A stretch of DNA of 64,000 nt from Morganella psychrotolerans (GCF_001676155.1 NZ_LZEW01000001.1:806001-870000), one strand, 5' to 3'. Shown: positions 53,598 through 64,000, numbered from the stretch's first letter. The notes: generated by a model from the letters alone, not told the origin. Made by a program: numbers and translations.

Positions 53598-54608
53598 TCA
53601 GAAGTCAGGATTGGTCAGAATGATTTTACCGGTTAAATCCCCTGACTCCATCAGTTGATGGGCTTTTACCACATCCGCCAGATCAAAAGTATGGCTTATC
53701 AGCGGTTTTATTTTCCCCGCCCGTAATAATGGCCAGACTTTTTGTGCAAGGTCACGGGCAATAACGGCTTTTTCTTCCGGCGTCCGCGCCCGCAGGGTTG
53801 ATCCTGTGTGGGTCAGGCGTTTTACCATCAGCGGCATCATGTTCAGATTTTGCGGATTGCCGCGCATCAGCCCTATCTGGATTATCCGCCCCGCTTTTGC
53901 GGCAACTTCATAGTTTTTCTGAATATAATCGCCACCGATAATATCCACAACCATATTGACACCCTGCCCGCCGGTCAGGTCAGGAATGACCTGCGCAAAG
54001 TCGGCTTCCCGGTAATTAATCACATGATCAGCACCCAGTTGCCGGGCAACATCTGCTTTTTCTGCCGAGCCGACGGTGGTGTACACCGTTGCACCAAATG
54101 CTTTCGCCAGCATGATTGCCACACTGCCGATACCGGATGTGCCGCCGTGAATCAGCACACTCTCTTCACTCTGCAACTTACCAATCTGAAAGACATTCGC
54201 CCAGACCGTAAAGAAATTTTCAGGAATACCGGCTGCATCCGTATAACTCAGGTTTTCCAGAGGCAGAGCGATACTGTCATGGACGAGGCAGTATTGTGCG
54301 TATCCGCCGCCCGCCACAAGTGCGCAAATTTTATCACCCACCTGCCAGCGTTTACAATCTTCACCGACGGCGACCACCTCACCCGCAATTTCAAGCCCCG
54401 GCACAGGAGAGGCATCCGGCGGCGGCGGGTAACTGCCCATCCGCTGAAACACATCAGGCCGGTTAACTCCGGCAGCCGCGACTTTAACCAGCAGGTATTC
54501 TCCCTGTACCTTAGGCAATGGCGTTTCAATTACCTGTAATACCTCCGGGCCACCGGGCCTGGTAATATCTATTGCCATCATTGATTCGGGTAATGTATGT
54601 GAAATCAT
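53598..54608 (-). CDS. Quinone oxidoreductase family (MDR) protein
   Basis: A 336-residue NAD(P)H:quinone oxidoreductase of the medium-chain dehydrogenase/reductase superfamily without the structural zinc Cys set. Features: AAAGVNRPDVFQRMGSYPPPP near residue 48, GLEIAGEVVAVG near 71, and the nucleotide-binding HGGTSGIGSVAIMLAKAFG near 153. It is cytoplasmic and reduces quinones or enones with NADPH. Single gene, intact. Confidence 0.88.
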   Translation of the reverse strand: MISHTLPESMMAIDITRPGGPEVLQVIETPLPKVQGEYLLVKVAAAGVNRPDVFQRMGSYPPPPDASPVPGLEIAGEVVAVGEDCKRWQVGDKICALVAGGGYAQYCLVHDSIALPLENLSYTDAAGIPENFFTVWANVFQIGKLQSEESVLIHGGTSGIGSVAIMLAKAFGATVYTTVGSAEKADVARQLGADHVINYREADFAQVIPDLTGGQGVNMVVDIIGGDYIQKNYEVAAKAGRIIQIGLMRGNPQNLNMMPLMVKRLTHTGSTLRARTPEEKAVIARDLAQKVWPLLRAGKIKPLISHTFDLADVVKAHQLMESGDLTGKIILTNPDF

Positions 54609-54631
54609 TACGTTTCCTTAAACAGTCCTGG

Positions 54632-54692
54632 GATACCCTGATTCATTCAAACTGCAGGTTCGTTGGCTGCATCCTGAATGACGTGAGGTATA
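54632..54692. repeat. ERIC repeat, internally deleted
   Basis: GATACCCTGATTCATTC to TGAATGACGTGAGGTATA, upstream of the quinone oxidoreductase gene. Confidence 0.8.
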
Positions 54693-55173
54693 TAGTAACA
54701 AGTCTTTTTATGACTAATTCCGGGCTTCAGATAAATTTACAGCGGTATCATCATACCGCCACTTATAAAAGATAGCATAGCAAGATGACGAAAATGTAAT
54801 ATCGGCGATGTCTTCTTTTATATTCCCATAACAAAAATAAGGGCTATTTTTACGCTCCTGCTAAACGTCATTTCATTGCAAAGCTCCGTTGCAAATATGT
54901 GATTGAATTTAATGTATCACACTGTTTTACAACGAATGGTGAACGTCTTATTTACATTTTGGTATATTATTAACATGTTGATCTGTAATAAATTGACCTG
55001 AAATTGACTTATTCGTTGTTTCCGGTCGGATTAATGAGACTTTAATCAAAAAAAATCACATTACGACATCACGAAAAAAAGCATATTATGTCAATATTAT
55101 GCGCCTGTTTTTAGCCGGGTATAATTATATTTAAACTCAGACCACTTACCACTTTTGGTAGTCTGTGATAAAA

Positions 55174-55187
55174 TTGATTCAAATCAA
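55174..55187 (+). promoter_or_regulatory. FNR box at the fnr promoter
   Basis: TTGATTCAAATCAA fits TTGAT-N4-ATCAA exactly. It is 21 bases before the fnr start codon, a position that suggests autorepression under anaerobic conditions. Confidence 0.85.
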
Positions 55188-55208
55188 TATTATTTCAAGA
55201 GCAAGCCT

Positions 55209-55967
55209 ATGATCCCGGAAAAACGTGTTGTACGTAGAATTCAATCAGGCGGCTGTGCGATCCATTGCCAGGATTGCAGCATCAGCCAGCTGTGTATCCC
55301 TTTTACGCTTAATGAGCATGAGCTGGATCAGCTTGATAATATCATTGAGCGCAAGAAACCTATCCAGAAAGGCCAGGCGCTGTTCAAAGCCGGAGATGAA
55401 CTGAAATCTCTGTATGCTATCCGCTCCGGAACCATCAAGAGTTATACCATTACAGAAGAAGGTGATGAGCAAATCACCGGTTTCCATCTGGCCGGTGACC
55501 TGGTGGGTTTTGATGCCATTATCAATACTGAACACCCAAGCTTCGCACAGGCACTGGAAACATCCATGGTCTGCGAAATTCCGTATGAAACCTTAGATGA
55601 CCTCTCAGGAAAAATGCCGAATTTACGCCAGCAGATGATGCGCCTGATGAGCGGCGAAATTAAAGGCGACCAGGAAATGATCCTGTTGTTGTCTAAAAAG
55701 AATGCAGAAGAACGCTTAGCGGCATTTATCTATAATTTATCACGCCGTTTTGCGCAGCGTGGTTTTTCTCCGCGTGAATTCCGCCTGACCATGACCCGTG
55801 GTGATATCGGTAACTACCTCGGCCTGACTGTCGAAACAATCAGTCGTTTACTGGGGCGTTTCCAGAAAAGCGGCATGCTGGCAGTAAAAGGCAAGTATAT
55901 TACGATTGAAGATATGGATCAGCTGGCAGCCCTCGCCGGTAAAGTACCTGCTCTGCCGCAGGACTGA
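55209..55967 (+). CDS. fnr: Anaerobic regulator FNR
   Basis: 252 residues from the ATG at 55209. The [4Fe-4S] cysteines are in [14 protein letters not shown] (C16, C20, C23, C29 by this start), with the fourth ligand near residue 121 in SMVCEI. A C-terminal helix-turn-helix reads [22 protein letters not shown]. It activates anaerobic genes when the cluster is intact. It is followed by uspE as in E. coli. Confidence 0.97.
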   Translation: MIPEKRVVRRIQSGGCAIHCQDCSISQLCIPFTLNEHELDQLDNIIERKKPIQKGQALFKAGDELKSLYAIRSGTIKSYTITEEGDEQITGFHLAGDLVGFDAIINTEHPSFAQALETSMVCEIPYETLDDLSGKMPNLRQQMMRLMSGEIKGDQEMILLLSKKNAEERLAAFIYNLSRRFAQRGFSPREFRLTMTRGDIGNYLGLTVETISRLLGRFQKSGMLAVKGKYITIEDMDQLAALAGKVPALPQD

Positions 55968-56113
55968 TTAATAAAGACTCCGGGACTGCATTTCTCTGCG
56001 CTTTAATCTGCACCAGACCGAATTATTTCGGTTTGGTGCTAATATTTCCTACATTCCTGCTCCGGTTTGGTTTATCTTTACAGATACGAATCCCGTTCCG
56101 CGAGGAGAGATGA

Positions 56114-57061
56114 ATGTCTGACTATCAGAACCTCTTAGTTGCAATAGACCCCAATCAGGATGATCAGCCGGCATTACGGCGTGCGGTATATATCGTGCAA
56201 CGCAATGGCGGACGAATCAAAGCTTTCTTACCCATCTATGACCTCTCTTATGACATGACAACCCTGCTCTCCCCTGAAGAGCGGGATGCGATGCGCAAAG
56301 GTGTTATTGCTCAGCGCAGTGCATGGATTAAACAGCAGGCGCGTTATTATCTGGAAGCCGGCATCGACATTGAAGTAAAAGTCGTGTGGCATAACCGCCC
56401 TTATGAAGCCATTATCAAAGAAGTGATCAGCGGCGGGCATGACCTGATGCTGAAAATGGCACATCAGAATGATAAGTTTGAGTCACTGATATTCACCCCG
56501 CTTGACTGGCATCTGCTGCGCAAATGTCCGTGTCCGGTCTGGATGGTGAAAGATAAAGTCTGGCCGGAACAAGGTTCTGTGGTGGTCGGCGTGAATCTGT
56601 CAAATGAAGAGTCTTATCACGATGCACTGAATCTGAAGCTGGTGGCGCTCACACAAGAACTTGCCAAACGGGTAGTCAAAGATCCCGCTATTCATCTGGT
56701 CAGTGCGTATCCGGTTGCCCCTATTAATATCGCAATTGAATTGCCGGACTTTGACCCGAATACCTATAACAACGCTCTGCGCGGACAGCACCTTATCGCG
56801 ATGAAAGAGCTGCGTCAGAAATTCGCCATCGGCGAGGAATACACGCATGTTTATGAGGGATTGCCGGAGAAAGTCATTCCTGAAGTGACCGCAGAACTGA
56901 ATGCCGGTGTGGTTGTGTTGGGGATTATCGGGCGGACCGGGATTTCGGCGGCATTCCTCGGTAACACAGCCGAGCACGTCGTTGATCATCTCAAGTGTGA
57001 CCTTCTGGCAGTAAAACCGGATGGTTTTGTATGCCCGATTGATACTGACGATGATGATTAA
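56114..57061 (+). CDS. uspE: Universal stress protein E
   Basis: 315 residues, two tandem Usp domains. The first starts [21 protein letters not shown], and the second has [40 protein letters not shown] near the C-terminus (split here about residues 261-300) with the GxxGx9GS/T-like ATP motif in modified form. It lies downstream of fnr, the standard enterobacterial order. Cytoplasmic. Confidence 0.95.
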   Translation: MSDYQNLLVAIDPNQDDQPALRRAVYIVQRNGGRIKAFLPIYDLSYDMTTLLSPEERDAMRKGVIAQRSAWIKQQARYYLEAGIDIEVKVVWHNRPYEAIIKEVISGGHDLMLKMAHQNDKFESLIFTPLDWHLLRKCPCPVWMVKDKVWPEQGSVVVGVNLSNEESYHDALNLKLVALTQELAKRVVKDPAIHLVSAYPVAPINIAIELPDFDPNTYNNALRGQHLIAMKELRQKFAIGEEYTHVYEGLPEKVIPEVTAELNAGVVVLGIIGRTGISAAFLGNTAEHVVDHLKCDLLAVKPDGFVCPIDTDDDD

Positions 57062-57100
57062 TCACTGATTGATTTTTCAGCTATATAAAAGCCGCATAAA

Positions 57101-57134
57101 AAAAGCGGGTGATTATGATTAATCACCCGCTTTT
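57101..57134. terminator. Bidirectional terminator between uspE and pntB
   Basis: AAAAGCGGGTGATTA / TAATCACCCGCTTTT with a four-base loop, usable on both strands for convergent uspE and pntB. Confidence 0.9.
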
Positions 57135-57186
57135 CGCTTTAACAGCTTTAACATCAATTGTTAACAGTTAATGTTAACAACCGGTT

Positions 57187-58578
57187 TTACAGTGAACGCA
57201 AAATTGCTTCACAACTGGCTTTGGCATCGCCAAATAACATCTGGGTATTTTCTTTAAAGAACAGCGGATTCTGAACCCCGGCATAACCGGTATTCATCGA
57301 ACGTTTGAATACAATCACGTTCTGCGCTTTCCATACTTCCAGAACCGGCATTCCCGCAATCGGACTGTTCGGGTCATCCAGCGCCGCCGGGTTAACCGTA
57401 TCATTTGCACCGATCACCAGAACCACATCGGTATCTTTGAAATCATCATTGATTTCATCCATTTCCAGCACGATGTCATACGGTACTTTTGCTTCAGCCA
57501 GCAACACATTCATGTGACCAGGCAGACGCCCTGCCACCGGATGAATACCAAAACGTACCTTGATGCCTTTATCACGCAGCTTCTGCGTAATATCGTGCAC
57601 CGGATACTGTGCCTGGGCAACCGCCATACCATAGCCCGGAGTGATGATAACGGATGTGGCATTTTTCAGCATATCCGCTACTTCTTCCGCGTTGACTTCA
57701 CGGTGCTCGCCGACTTCTTCATCACCGGAGCTTGCCGTTCCGTCTGTTCCGAAGCCGCCTGCAATGACACTGAAGAAGGAGCGGTTCATTGCCTTACACA
57801 TAATATAAGACAGAATCGCACCGGACGAACCAACCAGCGCACCTGTGACAATCAGCAGGTCGTTGCTCAGCATGAAACCGGCTGCTGCTGCTGCCCATCC
57901 TGAATAGGAGTTGAGCATAGACACCACGACCGGCATATCCGCACCGCCGATAGAGGCGACAAGGTGCCAGCCGAATGCCAGGGCAATTACTGCCATCACG
58001 ATTAAGGTGAGAACCTGTAACCCTGCGCTGTCTGTCTTAACAAAGGTCCATAACAACAGGAAAGAGACAACCAGTGCCGCCAGGTTCAGTTTATGGCGGT
58101 TAGGCAGCATCAGCGGTTTTGAGGATAACTTACCGCATAATTTGCCGTACGCAACAATTGAGCCGGTGAATGTTATCGCACCAATGAATATGCCGAGGAA
58201 CACTTCAGTCAGGTGAATGTTGTTCATCACCGATGACGTCAGCGCCTGGTTGTGATCCATATAACTGTTGAAACCGACCAGAACGGCGGCCAGCCCCACA
58301 AAGCTGTGTAAAATAGCAACCAGCTCCGGCATTTCAGTCATTTCGACTTTACGCGCCAGACGAATACCAATCACAGCACCAATCACCATCGCCACAATTA
58401 TCCAGCCGATATTGGATGAATACGGTCCGAAAATGGTAGCAGCCAGTGCGATAGCCATCCCGATCACACCCAGCAGATTGCCGCGCTGAGAGGTTTCGTG
58501 GCGGGATAACCCGGCCAGGCTGAAAATAAACAAGATTGCGGCAACAATATATGCCGCTGTAACGACTCCGCCAGACAT
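57187..58578 (-). CDS. pntB: Transhydrogenase beta subunit PntB
   Basis: 463 codons from the ATG at 58578 ([18 protein letters not shown]), which matches the usual PntB start. An ATG overlapping the pntA stop two codons upstream could also be used. It has about nine membrane helices, then an NADP(H)-binding domain with [16 protein letters not shown] near residue 314 and [14 protein letters not shown] near 390. With PntA it couples hydride transfer from NADH to NADP+ to proton entry. Confidence 0.96.
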   Translation of the reverse strand: MSGGVVTAAYIVAAILFIFSLAGLSRHETSQRGNLLGVIGMAIALAATIFGPYSSNIGWIIVAMVIGAVIGIRLARKVEMTEMPELVAILHSFVGLAAVLVGFNSYMDHNQALTSSVMNNIHLTEVFLGIFIGAITFTGSIVAYGKLCGKLSSKPLMLPNRHKLNLAALVVSFLLLWTFVKTDSAGLQVLTLIVMAVIALAFGWHLVASIGGADMPVVVSMLNSYSGWAAAAAGFMLSNDLLIVTGALVGSSGAILSYIMCKAMNRSFFSVIAGGFGTDGTASSGDEEVGEHREVNAEEVADMLKNATSVIITPGYGMAVAQAQYPVHDITQKLRDKGIKVRFGIHPVAGRLPGHMNVLLAEAKVPYDIVLEMDEINDDFKDTDVVLVIGANDTVNPAALDDPNSPIAGMPVLEVWKAQNVIVFKRSMNTGYAGVQNPLFFKENTQMLFGDAKASCEAILRSL

Positions 58579-58583
58579 ATTCA

Positions 58584-60113
58584 TTACCCCTTACGAAACA
58601 TTTTAAGCATACGCTGAGTGACGGTAAAACCGCCGAAGATATTGATACTGGCAATCAGCACCGCAATAAAGGAGAAAAATGTTACCCAGCCGCCGCTGCC
58701 TATTTGCAGAAGTGCGCCGACAACAATAATGCCCGAAATCGCATTGGTTACCGCCATTAATGGCGTGTGCAGTGCATGGCTGACATTCCAGACCACGTAG
58801 TAACCAACCACACAGGAGAGCGCAAAAACAGTAAAGTGGGATAAAAACTCCGCCGGAGCGACATTTGCGAGCCAGGCAAACAGAACAAACGCCAGTGCCA
58901 TCAGTCCGTATTTCAGCCACGGAGACATTGGTTTTGCCGGTTTTTTCTCAGCTTTCACCGCAGCAGGTTTTGCTTGTGGCTGAGCGGAAACCTGAATCGG
59001 CGGTGCCGGCCAGGTGATTTCACCGGCTTTTACCACGGTCAGACCACGGATAACCACATCATCAAAATCAATCGTGATTTCGCCGTTTTTCTCTTTGCAC
59101 ATCAGCTTCATCAGGTTCACCAGGTTGGTGCCGTAAAGCTGAGAGGACTGTGTTGCCAGACGCGCGGCGAGATCGGTATAACCGATGATTTTCACCCCGT
59201 TTTCGGTGGTGTGAATCTCACCCGGTACTGTCAGTTCACAGTTACCGCCGTTTTGCGCGGCTAAATCGACAATCACACTGCCCGCTTTCATCGACTCAAC
59301 CATGTCTTTTGTGATGAGTTTTGGTGCAGGACGTCCCGGAATCAGTGCGGTGGTCACAATGATATCAACGTCTTTTGCCTGTTCAGCAAACAGTGCCATT
59401 TCTGCCTTAATAAAGGCTTCTGACATTACTTTTGCGTAACCGTCACCGCTGCCTGCATCTTCCTCAAAATGCAGCTCGAGGAAATCAGCGCCCATACTGT
59501 TGACCTGTTCTTTTACTTCAGGACGGGTATCGAACGCGCGGACTATCGCCCCCAGGCTGCCTGCGGCACCAATCGCGGCAAGACCGGCAACACCGGCACC
59601 GATAACCAGCACTTTCGCAGGCGGAATTTTACCGGCGGCAGTGATTTGCCCGGTGAAAAAACGACCGAATGCATTGGCGGCTTCAACTATCGCGCGGTAA
59701 CCGGCGATATTGGCCATCGAACTTAGCGCATCCAGTGACTGAGCACGGGAAATACGCGGAACGGAGTCCATTGCAAAGACGTTAACACCCTGTGCAGACA
59801 ACTTTTCAAGCAGTTGCGGGTTTTGGGCGGGCCAGATAAAGCTGACCAGAGAGCTGCCTGCTTTCATCAGCGGAATTTCGCTGTCCAGCGGCGCATTCAC
59901 TTTAAAAATAATGTCAGATTGCCAGACATCCTGTGTGCCGGCGATATCTGCACCGGCGTCACGGTAAGCGTTGTCATCAAAACTGGCAAGATGACCGGCT
60001 CCTGTTTCAACAACCACATCAAACCCGAGTTTTTTCAGTTGTACAATGGTAGCCGGCGTGGCGGCGACCCGGGTTTCACTGGACTGTCGCTCTTTTGGTA
60101 CACCAATACGCAT
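58584..60113 (-). CDS. pntA: Transhydrogenase alpha subunit PntA
   Basis: 509 residues. An NAD(H)-binding domain with [17 protein letters not shown] at the start, [20 protein letters not shown] near residue 170, and QNGGNCELT near 287 is followed by membrane helices at the C-terminus. Its stop overlaps the pntB start. It is the first gene of the pntAB operon. Inner membrane. Confidence 0.96.
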   Translation of the reverse strand: MRIGVPKERQSSETRVAATPATIVQLKKLGFDVVVETGAGHLASFDDNAYRDAGADIAGTQDVWQSDIIFKVNAPLDSEIPLMKAGSSLVSFIWPAQNPQLLEKLSAQGVNVFAMDSVPRISRAQSLDALSSMANIAGYRAIVEAANAFGRFFTGQITAAGKIPPAKVLVIGAGVAGLAAIGAAGSLGAIVRAFDTRPEVKEQVNSMGADFLELHFEEDAGSGDGYAKVMSEAFIKAEMALFAEQAKDVDIIVTTALIPGRPAPKLITKDMVESMKAGSVIVDLAAQNGGNCELTVPGEIHTTENGVKIIGYTDLAARLATQSSQLYGTNLVNLMKLMCKEKNGEITIDFDDVVIRGLTVVKAGEITWPAPPIQVSAQPQAKPAAVKAEKKPAKPMSPWLKYGLMALAFVLFAWLANVAPAEFLSHFTVFALSCVVGYYVVWNVSHALHTPLMAVTNAISGIIVVGALLQIGSGGWVTFFSFIAVLIASINIFGGFTVTQRMLKMFRKG

Positions 60114-60578
60114 AATGTTCCCTTATCTGTACCCTTATTCATTCAACCCGCAGGTTCGTTGACCGCAGTCAGCCAGCCCGCACCTTGAATGACGTTGGGT
60201 AATAAGCTCAAGTGTTTACAGGCATGCTGGTCAGACTTGTGCATAAAAAAACAGCCATCTGCACGAAATCAGATCAAACACACCCTTTTATCTGAAATGT
60301 CCTAATAACCTACTGAAAAATGTGATATCGATCCATCTAATTCATTCGTAAATTCATACTAAACAGTATTTCCCCGGACAGAAAATTATTTTGCCGATAA
60401 ATGACTATGATTGCATAAATTTGTGGTAAAAATAGCTGTATGATTAACAGTCTTAAATTCGCACCATAAATTAAAGCGACAACAAGCACAAATACATGTC
60501 ATAATCGGGCGGCCAGGATATAAAATTACAGGTTCAGCACGTTATGAATATTAATTGCGCAAGGCGGAAGGATTTTGT
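60114..60578. other. Divergent region between pntA and ydgH
   Basis: 465 bases containing a shortened ERIC (60129-60201) on the pntA side and AT-rich promoter sequence. No ORF of note. Confidence 0.6.
60129..60201. repeat. ERIC repeat, internally deleted
   Basis: GTACCCTTATTCATTC through CACCTTGAATGACGTTGGGTA, in the pntA leader. Confidence 0.8.
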
Positions 60579-61536
60579 ATGAAGCTGAAAACAACGGTCA
60601 TCGCATCTGCGATGTTTTTTTTCATTTACGAGTCTGCTGCCGGTTCACGCAGCACAGGAATTAACGCCGGAGCAAGCGGCTCAATACCAACCTTTTGAGC
60701 GCATTGCCGTTACAGGCCGTTTCAATGCAATTTACGAAGCTGCTGCCGCCGTTTCCCGTAAAGCAGACAAAATGGGTGCCGATGCTTTCTATATCCAGAG
60801 CCTCGATGATCTTAACAGCAACGGAAATATGCGTGTAGTTGCTGATGTCTACCACAAAGATGCTGCACCGGCTGAAAAGAAAAGCTACCGGTCATTCCGC
60901 GGTATTAATGAACTACCTGAAAAAGATGCCATTGGTCTCCAGCCTTTCGACACAGTGACAGTAAACGGGTATTTCGCCAACAGTCCTGATCTGAATGATG
61001 CTATTGCCAAAGAAGCCATCAAAAAAGGCGCAGCCTCTTTCTTTATCGTCCGTAATATTTTTACCAATGACGGCGGTAATCAGCTGGCAACGGCGTATGT
61101 TTATAAAGCCGATGCACCTAAACGTATTCTTCAGACCGATGAAGCCCTGATCCCTGCTGATTCAGATGCCGGACGTGCCGCACTGGCAGCCGGTGGTGAA
61201 GCCGCTAAACAGGTTGAAATCCCGGGCGTTGCCTCTTCAACAGATACTGCCGGTAACAGCGTAGGCCGTTTCTTTGAAACCCAGGCATCACGCGGCGGGC
61301 GTTACACTGTTACCCTGCCGGACGGTACGAAAGTAGAAGAGCTGAATAAAGCCTCTGCCGCTGTTATGGCTCCGTTTGACAGCGTAACCTTCACCGGTTA
61401 TTACACGACCTCTCCGGAAGTGTCTTATCAGGTTGCTAAACGTGCAGCAGCCAAAGGTGCTAAATTTTACCACATTACCCGCCAGTGGCAGGCAAGTGGT
61501 GGTAACGTGACCATCAGCGCGGATTTATACAAGTAA
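60579..61536 (+). CDS. ydgH: YdgH, three BhsA/McbA-type (DUF1471) domains, frameshifted as given
   Basis: 318 residues when corrected, close to the E. coli length. The ATG at 60579 opens a signal peptide (MKLKTTVIASAMFF then SFTSLLPVHAAQ after removing one T from the eight-base run at 60615-60622). Three DUF1471 repeats follow, each with an ADKMGADAFYIQ / KGAASFFIVRNI / KGAKFYHITRQ type motif. As given the frame only opens again near 60772. It is exported and of unknown function. Confidence 0.88.
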
Positions 61537-61560
61537 TTCCCTGCCGGTCAGCAAAAAAAA

Positions 61561-61585
61561 GCGTATCGTCTGATACGCTTTTTTT
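61561..61585 (+). terminator. Terminator after ydgH
   Basis: GCGTATC / GATACGC stem with a four-base loop, preceded by eight A and followed by seven T. Confidence 0.9.
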
Positions 61586-61629
61586 ATACCATTAAATCAG
61601 CCCGTTAACCTTAATCCTCATAATCTGCT

Positions 61630-61806
61630 GCAAATGAATTAATTAACAGCGAATATGCATAATATAATGCAATTAATGCATGATTAAACATTGCATATCC
61701 CCCCGAGTCTCCGTACAATCAGCGCCAATTTTTGCGTATTCAGTCAAATTGATTGCATGAATACCCTGTACATATATTACCGTTGCAAACTTACCGGGAT
61801 GGTACT
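61630..61806. promoter_or_regulatory. Leader of the basic amino acid antiporter gene
   Basis: Contains palindromic TGCATAATATAATGCA at 61655-61670 and TGCATGATTAAACATTGCAT nearby. These resemble ArgR boxes in spacing but are not exact, so I give this weight only as a suggestion. Confidence 0.3.
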
Positions 61807-63199
61807 TTGGATAAAAAACTCAGTTTAACCGCGCTTACGGCATTAGTGCTCAGTTCAATGGTCGGCGCCGGTGTTTTCAGTCTGCCGCAGAATATGGCGG
61901 AAGTCGCCAGCCCGGCGGCGCTGATCATCGGTTGGTCAATTACCGGCGTCGGCATTCTCTTTCTCGCTTTTGCATTACTGCTTCTTTCCCGTTTGCGCCC
62001 TGATCTCGATGGCGGCATTTTTACGTATGCCAAAGATGGATTCGGCGAACTGATAGGTTTCTGTTCAGCGTGGGGATACTGGCTGTGTGCCGTAATTGCC
62101 AACGTGTCTTATCTGGTTATCGTGTTTGCTGCATTCAGTTTTTTTTACTGATACACCTGACCATATTGTTTTTGGTGATGGTAATACCTGGCAGTCACTG
62201 ATTGGTGAATCTGTTCTGCTGTGGATTGTTCATTGCCTGGTTCTGCGCGGTGTTCAGACTGCTGCCGGTATCAATAAACTTGCCACATTTGCTAAGCTGG
62301 TGCCTCTCGGTCTGTTTATTGTGCTTGCGGTGATTGCTTTCCGCTGGGATACGTTCCACCTCGATTTTACCGGTGTTGAGCTGGGTGTCCCGGTCTGGCA
62401 ACAGGTGAAAGACACGATGCTTATCACATTGTGGGTTTTTATCGGAATTGAAGGTGCGGTTGTTGTCTCTGCCCGCGCGCGGCGGCGTAAAGATGTCGGG
62501 CTGGCTACCATGTTTGCCGTGGTGTCGGCATTAAGTATCTATATTTGTGTAACGCTGTTGTCTATGGGGGTTGTTGCACGCCCGGAACTGGCTGAAATGC
62601 GCAACCCGTCGATGGCCACACTGATGGTGAATCTGATTGGCGGCAGCGGCGAAATTATTATTGCGGCGGGTTTGATAGTCTCTGTCTGTGGCGCATATCT
62701 GAGCTGGACAATTATGGCTGCTGAAGTCCCGTTTATTGCAGCACTTCACGGCTCTTTTCCGTCTCCGTTCAAAAAACAGAATGCGAACAATACGCCATCG
62801 ACATCATTATGGATGACGAACTGCGCTGTGCAGCTTGCCCTGGTGCTGATCTGGCTGAGTGGCAGCAATTATAATACATTGCTTACTATTGCGTCTGAAA
62901 TGATTCTGGTGCCCTACTTCCTTGTCGGTGCTTTCCTGGTAAAAACAGCCCTGAGACTAAAAAAACCGGCACTGCTGGGTGTGGGAATGGTCGCGGCACT
63001 GTACGGATTATGGCTGATTTATGCCTCAGGTTTGCTCAATCTGCTACTTTCCGTGGTACTTTACGCCCCGGGAATCCTGGTATTTCTGTACGCGCTGCAA
63101 AATCGCGAAATAAAAACCACGCTGCACTTTGTTGAGTGGACCATTATAGCCCTTCTGCTTGCAGGCGCGGTTCCTGCGCTCTGGTATTTAGTCAGATAA
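61807..63199 (+). CDS. ydgI: YdgI/ArcD-type basic amino acid antiporter, frameshifted as given
   Basis: 463 residues when corrected, like E. coli YdgI. The TTG at 61807 (MDKKLSLTALTALVLSSMVGAG) is chosen by match to the known start; the longer TTG start at 61753 is not supported. An extra T in the run at 62139-62146 breaks the frame; without it FAAFSFF runs into TDTPDHIVFGDGNTWQ. About twelve hydrophobic segments of the APC superfamily; probably arginine/ornithine-type exchange. Confidence 0.88.
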
Positions 63200-63353
63200 C
63201 TGTCTTGAGCTGAACGGGCCACCCGGCCCGCTCAGCTATGTCTGTAAATCCACACGCCACCCCTTTATTCCTGTTACGCGAATAGCATCGCGATAGCTTC
63301 CCCTTTCTGTTTTTAAATAAAGATAAATTGTATGTTGTAACTAAATAGGTATC

Positions 63354-63563
63354 TCAGTAAAAATGTGTGCGATCTATTTTTCCATGATTGTAATCAACAC
63401 TGAGTTCGGCGGGTATAAGAGATTCATTCAGCCTTTTTTTAAACCCCTGCTTACCCTGACTGGCTCGCCATTCTTTCACTGTTTTCAAAATACCCGCCGG
63501 AGAATCATCTTCCCCGTCATTAGGATAATAGATCAGGCCGTTACCACGAGGATGTTCTGATAA
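63354..63563 (-). pseudogene. Remnant of a colicin/pyocin DNase immunity protein
   Basis: Minus-strand frame with [19 protein letters not shown] followed by [21 protein letters not shown], the C-terminal half of the Im/pyocin immunity family (the LIYYP and KEWR motifs bind the DNase). The N-terminal helices are missing and a stop precedes the SEHP. Removing one A from the seven-base run at 63434-63440 gives the classic end ...GFKKG followed by stop. No colicin gene is nearby. Confidence 0.6.
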
Positions 63564-63633
63564 TTAATACAATGAATTAAACAGAGTTTATTTTTTATTT
63601 ATCACAAATTTTAAATTTCACGTTATTTTACAC

Positions 63634-63661
63634 AAAAAAAAAACGGGCACTTCTGTGCCCG
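63634..63661 (-). terminator. hrpA terminator
   Basis: CGGGCAC / GTGCCCG stem with a four-base loop, with a T-run on the minus strand side. It follows hrpA. Confidence 0.85.
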
Positions 63662-63719
63662 CTGATGGGTAAAAAATCAATTACTGTACAAAAACACAGT
63701 ACCCCGTAAAAACGGCACT

Positions 63720-64000
63720 TTACCCGCTGATTTGTGTCATTGCCTGGATAATTCGTTTATCAGAAACCGGATATGGTGTGCCTAATTGTTGGGCGAACAG
63801 ACTGATCCGCAACTCTTCAATCATCCAGCGTACCGCTTCGGCTTCCGGTTTACGCTTGTCCACCGGTGATAATTTACCCTGCCACTGCTTCCAAAGGTTT
63901 TGAATATGCTCAATTTTATTCATATTGGCTCTGTCGCGGTTCACATCCGCCATCAGTTTTTCAATACGCCGCTCTATCCCCTGCAAATAACGCAGAACAT
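63720..64000 (-). CDS. hrpA: ATP-dependent RNA helicase HrpA, 3' end (partial)
   Basis: The frame runs off the right edge. The visible C-terminal about 90 residues include KIEHIQNLWKQWQGKLSP, EAVRWMIEELRISLFAQQLGTPYPVSDKRI, typical of the HrpA DUF3418 tail. HrpA is a DEAH-box helicase with a role in rescuing stalled ribosomes. It is next to the pnt/ydg genes as in E. coli. Confidence 0.92.
   Translation of the reverse strand, partial: VLRYLQGIERRIEKLMADVNRDRANMNKIEHIQNLWKQWQGKLSPVDKRKPEAEAVRWMIEELRISLFAQQLGTPYPVSDKRIIQAMTQISG

Larger units (their letters stand above)
54609..55208. other. Intergenic region upstream of fnr
   Basis: 600 AT-rich bases. They include an ERIC at 54632-54692 and the fnr promoter with an FNR box at 55174. 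I saw no further gene. Confidence 0.6.

Noticed and set aside
12511-60201. Spaced palindromic repeats as a CRISPR array
   Set aside because: The repeats are single intergenic ERIC elements kilobases apart with no spacers or cas genes.

Overview
The window looks like a piece of an enterobacterial chromosome, most probably from the Morganellaceae and closest in feel to Morganella. GC content is moderate, ERIC repeats are common, and the right end carries the order fnr, uspE, pntBA, ydgH, ydgI (arcD-type antiporter) and hrpA, typical of the enterobacterial terminus region. A 28-bp site at 31785-31812 matches the E. coli dif site at all but one position as I recall that sequence, so the window very probably spans the replication terminus. 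I saw no rRNA, tRNA, CRISPR array or transposase.

Layout. 0.1-9.8 kb: a dehydrogenase/lactonase pair, yehS, a secreted amidohydrolase with a HAD phosphatase, a two-DTG aspartic-protease-like exported protein, a DyP peroxidase, yegD, and nemR-nemA with operator and attenuator. 9.9-15 kb: a Fur-type iron uptake locus (TonB receptor, binding protein, permease, ATPase). 15-17.6 kb: copA with a CueR-type promoter. 17.8-24.2 kb: an amino-sugar operon (nagA, nagB, a 43-codon ORF, an AGE-family epimerase, an SSS transporter) divergent from a ROK repressor. 24-31.5 kb: a Fic protein, arsR-arsB, a YeeE/YedE-type sulfur transporter with a triple-rhodanese lipoprotein, and a phosphotransferase. 31.8-34.8 kb: dif, then cupin, araC-type regulator and dhaT, closed by a second dif half-site. 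34.8-37.6 kb: cupin, and a MocR regulator with a divergent DMT exporter. 37.6-40 kb: a compact candidate peptide-natural-product locus. 40-52.4 kb: aldolase, Crp-type regulator, SAH hydrolase, AEC carrier, an AT-rich autotransporter, malI-malX-malY. 52.4-64 kb: a His-rich YqjI-like regulator with a 57-residue companion, a quinone oxidoreductase, and the conserved fnr-to-hrpA block.

The most interesting candidate system is at 37650-40006 on the minus strand. It has a gene of the HExxH (2-oxoglutarate-type) peptide beta-hydroxylase family, translationally coupled to an MFS exporter, and preceded by a tiny ORF with a good ribosome site. That ORF would encode a 23-residue basic peptide if one A is removed from a run of seven. 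Together these would make a three-gene peptide modification and export cassette.

A second theme affects how the window should be read. At least nine genes or remnants are broken by exactly one extra base in an A/T run of 7-9: the iron-binding protein, arsB, a cupin, the araC-type regulator, dhaT, the HExxH gene, ydgH, ydgI and an immunity remnant. Removing that base restores family-like lengths and C-termini. This is either a systematic homopolymer error in the sequence or the mark of a mismatch-repair-deficient lineage. I therefore describe these genes as probably functional but frameshifted as given.

At least eleven ERIC copies or fragments lie between genes. They appear to supply a Shine-Dalgarno sequence (iron-binding protein), to form a gene end (malY), and to separate malX from its MalI operators.
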